Origin: an uncultured Alphaproteobacteria bacterium
Lineage (GTDB): Bacteria > Pseudomonadota > Alphaproteobacteria > CASFRQ01 > SAAU01
Assembly: GCA_949296785.1 (NCBI GenBank)
Contig: CASFRQ010000007.1
Location: forward strand, 1-8,023
Direction of reading: 5' to 3'
Length of the DNA: 8,023 nucleotides
Below are positions 1 through 5,081 of this stretch, piece after piece; within the stretch, counting starts at the first letter, position 1; each line of letters begins with the position of its first letter. A program made the position numbers and the translations under genes. The notes under the pieces were generated by a model. The model had not been told where the DNA came from and made no database searches. It saw only the letters and a list, made by a program, of their open reading frames with translations.

Positions 1-1
1 A

Positions 2-1123
2 GATTATCACCGTCAGTTGTTTGACCAACTGATGCCTTTGAGTGAGGGGACAAGCTATAACTCTTACTTGATTAAAGGGTCGGAAAAGACGGCACTGGTG
101 GATACGGTGTATCCGCCGATGGCGTCAGAACTTTTGGAAAAGCTTAAAGAAATGGGCGTTGAAAAAATTGACTATGTCATCGCCAACCACGGGGAACAGG
201 ACCACACCGGTACTTTGCCCTTGCTTTTGGAACTGTATCCCGAGGCAAAAATTGTCACCAACGCGAAGTGCAAAGAAATTACGATGGGTTTTCTGCCTTT
301 AAAAGACGAAGATTATATCGTGATTGAAGACGGGCAAGAGCTTAGCCTCGGTGACAAAACCCTGCAATTTATGTTTGCGCCGTGGGTTCATTGGCCGGAC
401 ACGATGTTCGCTTATTTAAAAGAAGACGGTATTTTGTTTTCCACGGACTTTTTCGGGTCTCACACGACGAACTATGATGTGTTTTTGGAGGATGAGGCAT
501 CCGTTATCCCGGCGGCGAAAAGCTATTACGCCGAAATCATGATGCCGTTTGCCAAAATCTTTCCGAAGTATTTGGACAAAGTGGAGGCTTTAAAGCCGAA
601 AATGATTGCCTCCTCCCATGGGCCGATTTATAAAAATCCGCAATTTATCATTGACTTGTACCGCAAATGGGCCGGTCCCGAGAAACAAAAGAAGGTGGCG
701 ATTGTGTGGCTGTCCATGTACGGGGCAACCGAAAGTATGAAAAACTATCTGAAAGATAAGCTGACACAGGCCGACATTGAAGTGGCGGATTATGACGCCA
801 TCGGTTTGAATGTCAGCCATTTGGCGATGGATTTGGTGGACGGCGCGGGACTTTTAATCGGATCGCCGACGGTGTTGACGGGGCCTCATCCGGGGATTGT
901 CTTGCCGATATATTTGGCGAACGCGATTAAGCCGGGCTTGAAATTCGCAGGTATCTTCGGCTCTTACAGCTGGGGAACAATGATGGTTGACAAAATCAAA
1001 GCCATGTTGCCGAATTTAAAAGAGACGGAGCTTTTGGAGCCGGTTTTAGCTAAAGGTACGCCGAAACAGGAAGATTTTGATGCCATGGATAAAATGGTTG
1101 AAAAAATTAAAAGTTATTTTTGA
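2..1123 (+). CDS. fprA: Flavodiiron protein (A-type flavoprotein, FprA family), 5' end outside the window
   Basis: This is a cytoplasmic flavodiiron protein, a family that reduces O2 to water and/or NO to N2O with electrons passed through FMN, usually from rubredoxin or a similar carrier. Counting the TTG codon at 17 as residue 1, an N-terminal metallo-beta-lactamase-fold domain covers about residues 1-220 and a flavodoxin domain about 226-366. All diiron ligands are visible: H58, E60 and D62 (motif NHGEQDHTG), H125 (VHWPDTM), D144 (STDFFG) and H201 (SSHGPIY), with family-like spacing. FMN-binding segments are WLSMYGATES (231-240), GSPTVLTGPHPG (282-293) and GSYSWG (315-320). The frame stays open to base 2 and those codons (DYHRQ) fit the family's N-terminus, so TTG-17 is not the start and some 20-30 residues lie upstream. 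No rubredoxin domain is fused at the C-terminus. It ends 75 bases before the next gene. O2 versus NO preference cannot be read from sequence. Confidence 0.95.
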   Translation, partial: DYHRQLFDQLMPLSEGTSYNSYLIKGSEKTALVDTVYPPMASELLEKLKEMGVEKIDYVIANHGEQDHTGTLPLLLELYPEAKIVTNAKCKEITMGFLPLKDEDYIVIEDGQELSLGDKTLQFMFAPWVHWPDTMFAYLKEDGILFSTDFFGSHTTNYDVFLEDEASVIPAAKSYYAEIMMPFAKIFPKYLDKVEALKPKMIASSHGPIYKNPQFIIDLYRKWAGPEKQKKVAIVWLSMYGATESMKNYLKDKLTQADIEVADYDAIGLNVSHLAMDLVDGAGLLIGSPTVLTGPHPGIVLPIYLANAIKPGLKFAGIFGSYSWGTMMVDKIKAMLPNLKETELLEPVLAKGTPKQEDFDAMDKMVEKIKSYF

Positions 1124-1134
1124 CAAAAAAAGAG

Positions 1135-1163
1135 TTGACATAAGGAATCCTTTTCTTTAAAGT
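1135..1163 (+). promoter_or_regulatory. Sigma-70-type promoter for the 501-codon gene
   Basis: A perfect TTGACA -35 box at 1135-1140 is followed, after a 17-base spacer, by TAAAGT at 1158-1163, which matches TATAAT at four of six positions. Transcription would start near 1170 and give a leader of about 28 bases. AGAGG at 1187-1191 lies six bases before the ATG at 1198 and is the likely ribosome binding site. The spacer carries a small inverted repeat, AAGG-aat-CCTT (1142-1152), which could be an operator or chance. The promoter shows that the downstream gene need not depend on the flavodiiron gene for expression. Confidence 0.6.
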
Positions 1164-1197
1164 AGCTTAAAAGGCACTTGAAAAAAAGAGGCGTCTC

Positions 1198-2703
1198 ATG
1201 TCCGAAGAAATTTTCATCTCCCCCTATGAGTATTTGAAAGAGGATTACTTCGGCCGGAACGCCTCTTCTTTTAAACAGATGACAAAACGTCGCCGTCAGG
1301 AGACTTTGAGGAAAGCCGCCGTTTATTTTAAAAATATCAAAGAGGGTATTGAGGGCTATTATCGTCGTCCGAAAGACGCTTTTGATCCGCGTTTTTCCGC
1401 TCCGGTACGTCAGGCGGTTTATTTGGATAATCTGGAGGCGTTCAGAAAAAGGTTTGATGTGAATATCTGGAAGGCGAGGGGAAAAGGCTTTGACTGGATA
1501 TTTTTTGAAAATTTCAAAGACGACAACGGTGAGGAAAATGACATTCTGTCTTATGCTTTGCGGCATAATATTTTCGGAATGGGGCATTTGACGAAAGATT
1601 GGTTTGTGCCGTATATCAATTTTTTTGCGAAAGGGAAGAGCGCGGAACAGCTGAATTCCCTTTTGTTTTTTATCGGCGCGGAAAAAAGGACTCTGACAGC
1701 GATAAACAGTTTGTCCGGTGCGGGCGCGGATTTGAGGTTTGTTGAAGAGACAACAGGGAATACCGCATTGATGGCTTTTTTTGAGCGGCCGAAAAAAACG
1801 GTCTGGATAAGCGCGAAAGATGAAGAGGCGCGACGGGAACAGGATAAAGCTCTTTTTGGTCTTTTTGAAAAAAGTTTCCTGGCGAATAAACCGGCGTTGG
1901 GCGACGGGTGTTTTTATTTTCCGCGCAACAAGGCGGGAAAGAACATTTTTGATATGTTGTTGGAAAACGGCTATACCGACGAGTTGAAAATTTTAAGCGC
2001 CGTCTGCGTTTCCCGGCTGGAAGGAATGCGGAAAGATTTGCCGGAGGAGTTTAATGCTTCCGTTCGGCAGGTGAAGGAGGCTTTGCCTCTGGATTACATG
2101 ATGCTTCGCCTGGTTGACAACATGAAAGGGATGCAAAGGGAAGAAGCGGCGGAAGGGTTATATCTCCTACAAATGGCGGTTAATGGTTTTTTCCGGAAAG
2201 TGTCCATGGAAAAAGATGAGGAAACGGGTCGTTTCTCTCTAAAAAAAGAAGAGCTTCCCGCGCCGATGATAATGCTGGAACGGGTATGCGAGAAAAAATG
2301 CTGGGACGATTTAAAGGGGTATGCGTCCGTTTATCGCGACGGCAGCCATATTCTGCGGATTTTGGACAAAACGAATGAATTAAACAAAGCTTTGAAAAAG
2401 CTGGAACGAGCCAACGCGAAAAAGGCCGCCGAATCGCTTCATGTAGAGGGCGGGATTTTGCCTGTTGATAAAGAGAGTGACGTGTATAAAACGAATTCTT
2501 CTGAGATGACGAAAACCGCCGAAAACACATCTTTGCCCAAAAAAGAAAATGATTTTGGGCAAGAGGGAAAAAATATGCCGTCCCCTCGTGAAGAACAAAA
2601 ACTTCAAACGGATGAAAACGGAAACCTTTTGCTGTTTAGTGACGAGGAGCTGAATAGTCTTCAGGTTGTTTGCGAAACACTGTCCCGTTCTCGCGAGCGC
2701 TGA
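1198..2703 (+). CDS. Uncharacterised 501-residue protein with weak ankyrin-like patches
   Basis: I do not recognise this protein. It has no signal peptide or membrane segment, is rich in Lys, Glu and Phe, and looks mostly helical and cytoplasmic. Three stretches resemble degenerate ankyrin or helical-repeat units: residues 71-124 (an AV..DNLEAF helix, then NG-EENDILSYALRHN), 165-196 (GAGADLRFVEETTGNTALM, close to the ankyrin GADxN...GxTALM pattern) and 215-266 (NKAGKNIFDMLLENGYTDELKIL). Residues 20-60 are basic. From about 395 the chain becomes charged: a possible short coiled coil (NELNKALKKLERANAKKAAE), then a Ser/Thr/Lys/Glu linker to about 470, then a compact tail with NLLLFSDEELNSLQ. This architecture would suit an adaptor or a secreted effector, but that is inference and no secretion signal was seen. 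The ATG is supported by AGAGG six bases upstream and by the promoter at 1135-1163. It appears to be a single-gene transcript. The reading frame is certainly real; its function is unknown. Confidence 0.85.
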   Translation: MSEEIFISPYEYLKEDYFGRNASSFKQMTKRRRQETLRKAAVYFKNIKEGIEGYYRRPKDAFDPRFSAPVRQAVYLDNLEAFRKRFDVNIWKARGKGFDWIFFENFKDDNGEENDILSYALRHNIFGMGHLTKDWFVPYINFFAKGKSAEQLNSLLFFIGAEKRTLTAINSLSGAGADLRFVEETTGNTALMAFFERPKKTVWISAKDEEARREQDKALFGLFEKSFLANKPALGDGCFYFPRNKAGKNIFDMLLENGYTDELKILSAVCVSRLEGMRKDLPEEFNASVRQVKEALPLDYMMLRLVDNMKGMQREEAAEGLYLLQMAVNGFFRKVSMEKDEETGRFSLKKEELPAPMIMLERVCEKKCWDDLKGYASVYRDGSHILRILDKTNELNKALKKLERANAKKAAESLHVEGGILPVDKESDVYKTNSSEMTKTAENTSLPKKENDFGQEGKNMPSPREEQKLQTDENGNLLLFSDEELNSLQVVCETLSRSRER

Positions 2704-2719
2704 CTGTTCGGAGAGCGGG
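2684..2719 (+). other. Imperfect inverted repeat spanning the stop codon of the 501-codon gene
   Basis: CCCGTTCTC (2684-2692) pairs with GAGAGCGGG (2711-2719) over nine pairs including one G-U, with an 18-base loop that holds the TGA stop. It is not followed directly by a T-tract (the nearest run of T starts about 16 bases on), so it is a weak terminator candidate. It may instead stabilise the mRNA 3' end, or be chance. Confidence 0.25.
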
Positions 2720-3103
2720 AGGATTTCTTCGGATGTTTTTTTGATAGGATATTCTTTAAAAGGCGTTTTTTCTTTTTTTATGTTCATATAAGGCTGACGG
2801 ATAAAAACGGATGTTCGTCTTAAAGGATGATGAGTTCCGTCTTTTAAAGCGGAATGTTATTTTTTGGGATGTTTATTTTTTTCTTTTGCTTTTCGGGTTT
2901 TTGAGGCTCTTTTTTTGAAGGGAAGGAGTCGTTTTAACGCCGCCGCTTTTTCTTTCCGGTTTCGTCGGAAAGGTTTTTGATGCCTTCTTTTTGTTGTTTT
3001 TATTCCATTTTTATGTTTTTTCTTCACCTTTTGGACGGCTTTACAGCCTTTTTTGAAATCTCTATCTTAAAAAAAAAGGTTCATAAAGAAAAAGGGGGAG
3101 AAA
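2704..3103 (+). other. 400-base T-rich intergenic region
   Basis: No gene is apparent on either strand; the open frames here are short or are shadows of the upstream gene. On the + strand, T is by far the commonest base, with many runs of five to eight. It holds a good hairpin with T-tract at 2952-2978 and two weaker ones: TTCCG (2835-2839) with CGGAA (2850-2854), and GGCT-ttac-AGCC (3037-3048) followed by T6. A poor promoter candidate for the pirin gene is TTGGAC (3031-3036), 17 bases, TGAAAT (3054-3059). The pirin ribosome binding site is the G-rich AAAGGGGGAG at 3091-3100. Confidence 0.5.
2952..2978 (+). terminator. Intrinsic terminator candidate, + strand
   Basis: CTTTCCG (2952-2958) and CGGAAAG (2966-2972) form a perfect seven-pair stem with a seven-base loop, followed by G and five T (2974-2978). 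It faces the same way as the 501-codon gene but lies about 250 bases past its stop, so it would leave a long 3' tail, or could end a separate small transcript. Confidence 0.45.
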
Positions 3104-3949
3104 ATGTCTTTAAGAACAGTTCGTAAAGTTGTCGTCGGAACCAAGGCGAAGGATGGGGCCGGAGTTCATTTGACCAGGGTTCTGGGCCATGAAACGGTAC
3201 AGGAGTTTGATCCGTTTTTAATGTTGGACGCGTTTGATTCCGTAAATCCTCAGGAGTATGTCATGGGATTTCCGAAACATCCTCATCGGGGTATAGAAAC
3301 GGTTACTTATTTGATTTCCGGAGAAATAGAACATCAGGACAGTTTGGGGCATAAAGGTGTTATTAAGGACGGTTCCGCGCAATGGATGACGGCGGGCAGC
3401 GGAATTGTTCATCAGGAAATGCCTCGTCCGTCGGAACATTTGCTGGGCGTACAGCTGTGGATAAATTTACCGCGTAAAGTAAAGATGACAAAGCCCGCCT
3501 ACCGCGACCTGCAGGCGGAAAATATGCCGAAAGTGGAGGACAAAGATTCTTCTGTGATTGTGATTTCCGGCGAATATAAGGGGGTAAAAAGCTCTTTTCA
3601 AGGGGACTTTATTCAAACGCAGTTTTGGGATGTTTCTTTAAAACCGGGTGCTTTTTGGGAAGTAACGACGGATAAGGAAGCGACGGTTTTCGCCTATCTT
3701 GTGGACGGGCGGGCCGCCTTTGACGAAGAGGGGAAAGATTTTATGGAAAATAAGAGGGCCGTTTTATTTTCCTATGATGATAAACTGAAGGCCAAAGCAG
3801 GCGATGAAGGCTGTCGTTTTCTTCTGTTCGCCGCCCGACCCGTCAAAGAACCCGTCGCCTGGGGCGGCCCGGTAGTTATGAATTCCAGGGAGGAATTGGC
3901 CGAGGCATATGACGAACTGGACAGAGGTTCTTTTGTGAAACATTCTTGA
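3104..3949 (+). CDS. Pirin family protein (bicupin)
   Basis: This is a 281-residue pirin, a cytoplasmic non-haem-iron bicupin. Bacterial relatives include YhhW-type quercetin 2,3-dioxygenases and proteins reported to modulate metabolic enzymes, so the substrate or partner is not predictable. The N-terminal cupin has the full metal-binding set: H59 and H61 in GFPKHPHRGIETVTY, then H103 and E105 in GSGIVHQEMP, matching the His-His-His-Glu ligands known in human pirin. LLGVQLWINLP (113-123) is the usual end of that domain. The C-terminal cupin (about 150-250) ends with the family block EPVAWGGPVVMNSREELAEAYDEL. Length is normal for the family. The ATG follows AAAGGGGGAG by three bases, a slightly short spacing, and no better start lies upstream. 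It stands alone, with 400 bases before it and a convergent gene after it. Confidence 0.95.
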   Translation: MSLRTVRKVVVGTKAKDGAGVHLTRVLGHETVQEFDPFLMLDAFDSVNPQEYVMGFPKHPHRGIETVTYLISGEIEHQDSLGHKGVIKDGSAQWMTAGSGIVHQEMPRPSEHLLGVQLWINLPRKVKMTKPAYRDLQAENMPKVEDKDSSVIVISGEYKGVKSSFQGDFIQTQFWDVSLKPGAFWEVTTDKEATVFAYLVDGRAAFDEEGKDFMENKRAVLFSYDDKLKAKAGDEGCRFLLFAARPVKEPVAWGGPVVMNSREELAEAYDELDRGSFVKHS

Positions 3950-3966
3950 TTTTTGCGAATGGTTTT

Positions 3967-3997
3967 ACAGTCGGTTTGAACGATTCCTGCTGTTTTT
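3967..3997 (+). terminator. Intrinsic terminator candidate for the pirin gene
   Basis: ACAGTCGG (3967-3974) pairs with CCTGCTGT (3986-3993) through seven pairs, one of them G-U, with a single C/T mismatch and an 11-base loop. It runs into five T (3993-3997). It lies 17 bases after the pirin stop codon, as expected for a simple terminator. Confidence 0.4.
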
Positions 3998-4065
3998 GGG
4001 AGATGGAAAATTAAATTTTGAAGTCTTTGAAAAAAAACGATTGAACTTTGTTTTTAAAGGAAAGC

Positions 4066-4081
4066 CCTCTTTTTCAAGAGG
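4066..4081 (-). other. Second hairpin downstream of the kinase terminator
   Basis: Read on the minus strand, CCTCTT-GAAA-AAGAGG is a perfect six-pair stem closed by a GNRA-type tetraloop. It comes just after the terminator-like hairpin at 4087-4111 in the same direction. It is followed by GCTTTCC rather than a clean U-tract, so it is more likely a back-up or stabilising structure than a terminator by itself. Confidence 0.35.
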
Positions 4082-4086
4082 ATATT

Positions 4087-4111
4087 AAAAAGGCGGTCTT
4101 TTGAAACCTCC
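4087..4111 (-). terminator. Intrinsic terminator candidate for the kinase gene
   Basis: On the minus strand GGAGGTTT-CAAA-AGACCGCC forms a stem of seven pairs with one A/G mismatch and a tetraloop, followed directly by five U (A run at 4087-4091 on +). It lies about 150 bases beyond the kinase stop. It is the best intrinsic terminator candidate on this strand. Confidence 0.55.
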
Positions 4112-4262
4112 GGCCAAGGGCGAGAGCAAAGAAAAATTTTTTCTTAAAATTATCAAAGAACCTAAAAAACAAGATAAAATTAACTTCCCCGACGGATGTT
4201 TTACCCGAGCTGGAAAGTTTAAAAGAAAAATTGAAAAATAAGCCTTTTGCGAGATTGTCTTT

Positions 4263-4799
4263 TTACGCCTGTTTTGTTTCTAAAGTTTGACTGAACACGG
4301 CGTGGAGGCGTTCAATCAAGGCCTGCGCCGCCTCGTCGGGAGAAAGGAGGCTTGTGTCTACCTGAAAAACGGGAAAGGGCCAAGGGGCATATTGTCTTTG
4401 CTCCACTTCTTCCCAGGTTGGCAAAACAAGGCCTTTGATATCGCTGCGGCGTTCTTGAACGCGGCGACGGTGTTCTTTTTTATCCGAACAGAGGATTTGT
4501 GCCTGAAAAAAAGGTTTCCCGGTGTTGATGGCGGCTTGCCGGAACAGTTTTCGGGATTCTTCAACCGGGTTGACGGCGTCCAAAATAACCGTGAAACCCA
4601 GATTCAACTGGTCTTGGGCCAAAGCGGCGGCCGCCTCGTATCCCATGGCGTCCAGGCGTCCTTTCAAATCAGGCTTGGAATTAAGAAGAGCCTGCTCTAT
4701 CGTGTCAATTCTCAGCCAGACGGCGCCCAGCCGGACAGCCAGTTTTTGGGCCAATGTTGACTTGCCCGTGCCGGGCAGCCCGCTTAAAATAATCAGCAT
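4263..4799 (-). CDS. Small P-loop ATPase/kinase (AAA_33-type, zeta-toxin/gluconate-kinase-like fold), substrate unknown
   Basis: This 178-residue cytoplasmic P-loop protein very probably phosphorylates a small molecule or nucleotide; the substrate is unknown. The Walker A motif GLPGTGKST is at residues 7-15 and the chain starts with the hydrophobic strand MLIILS. LRIDTIEQAL (29-38) carries the conserved Asp (D32) that usually contacts or activates the substrate in such kinases. VILDAVNP (71-78) is the Walker B-like strand. CSDKKEHRRRVQERR (104-118) is an Arg-rich lid, followed by LPTWEEVEQRQYAPW (126-140), which I recall as a block of this bacterial family. No toxin or antitoxin partner is next to it, so a zeta-toxin role is unlikely. 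The ATG has a strong AAAGGAG (4806-4812 on +) six bases upstream. It follows gltX on the same strand after 282 bases. Confidence 0.88.
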   Translation of the reverse strand: MLIILSGLPGTGKSTLAQKLAVRLGAVWLRIDTIEQALLNSKPDLKGRLDAMGYEAAAALAQDQLNLGFTVILDAVNPVEESRKLFRQAAINTGKPFFQAQILCSDKKEHRRRVQERRSDIKGLVLPTWEEVEQRQYAPWPFPVFQVDTSLLSPDEAAQALIERLHAVFSQTLETKQA

Positions 4800-4825
4800 A
4801 AAGCTCTCCTTTCGTTTATTCCGAA

Positions 4826-4855
4826 ATTATCCTTTTATTTTCGGTAAATTGAGAA
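4826..4855 (-). promoter_or_regulatory. Promoter candidate for the kinase gene
   Basis: Read on the minus strand, TTCTCA (4855-4850) matches TTGACA at four of six bases. It is followed after 18 bases by GATAAT (4831-4826), five of six to TATAAT. The start would fall near 4819, giving a leader of about 20 bases that contains the AAAGGAG site. Confidence 0.35.
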
Positions 4856-4873
4856 TTCTGGGAGGTTTAACTG

Positions 4874-4933
4874 CACAAGAGCTTTGGATAGGGATGCTTT
4901 TGTGAATTTCCTGTCGGAACTTTACTCACAAAA
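4874..4933 (-). promoter_or_regulatory. Three complementary segments able to form alternative hairpins
   Basis: On the + strand CACAAGAG (4874-4881), CTTTTGTG (4897-4904) and CACAAAA (4927-4933) follow one another. The middle segment can pair with the first (seven of eight pairs, 15-base loop) or with the third (seven perfect pairs, 22-base loop), but not both. In a transcript running from gltX toward the kinase gene this would give two mutually exclusive stem-loops. As DNA it could also be a set of half-sites for a dimeric regulator just upstream of the kinase promoter candidate. Neither is proven. Confidence 0.3.
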
Positions 4934-5081
4934 CTTTCTTTTTGGAATCTTTCCTCTCGGATTCTTTTTGCGATGCTTCTCCTTGGAATTTTCCGTTCCG
5001 TCCCCTTTTTTTCAATCCTTTTCTTTCCGGAATTTTTTTGGCTTTTTCCCGGAATCCTCTTTTTGAAAACGAAAGAAAATT

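Larger units (their letters stand above)
3950..4262. other. Convergent intergenic region between pirin and kinase genes
   Basis: This 313-base AT-rich stretch separates two genes that point at each other. It holds terminator-like hairpins in both directions (3967-3997 on +, 4066-4111 on -) and an A/T palindrome AAGAAAAA-t-TTTTTCTT (4129-4145). A + frame is open from 4105 to 4290 but has no ATG, no ribosome binding site and no recognisable sequence, so I do not call it. Confidence 0.5.
4800..5081 (-). other. Intergenic region between gltX and the kinase gene
   Basis: No gene is supported. The minus strand (transcript sense) is purine-rich and contains no ATG in this interval; the Phe-rich + frame at 4884-5066 is a by-product of that skew. 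From the gltX side it holds degenerate GGAATTTTT-like repeats (4944-5064 on +), three pairing segments (4874-4933) and a promoter candidate (4826-4855). No intrinsic terminator with a U-tract follows gltX, so read-through into the kinase gene is possible. Confidence 0.5.

Noticed and set aside
2380..2787. A minus-strand 135-codon frame overlapping the 3' end of the 501-codon gene
   Set aside because: Antisense to a real coding region, with no recognisable motif and no supporting ribosome binding site.
4105..4290. A + frame open for about 60 codons in the convergent region, ending DVLPELESLKEKLKNKPF
   Set aside because: No ATG or GTG start, no ribosome binding site, and it overlaps the kinase 3' end and the minus-strand terminator; possibly a relic but not supportable.
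4287..4760. A 157-codon + frame across the kinase gene
   Set aside because: It is the antisense shadow of a gene with a clear Walker A motif and ribosome binding site on the other strand.
4263..4799. A zeta-toxin of a toxin-antitoxin pair
   Set aside because: No small antitoxin gene lies on either side, and the DAVNP, CSD-EHRRR and LPTWEEV blocks fit a separate family of small P-loop kinases.
4884..5066. A Phe-rich 60-codon + frame that could look like a small membrane protein
   Set aside because: The Phe and Ser content follows directly from T/C-rich DNA, the start is TTG without a ribosome binding site, and it lies antisense between two minus-strand genes.
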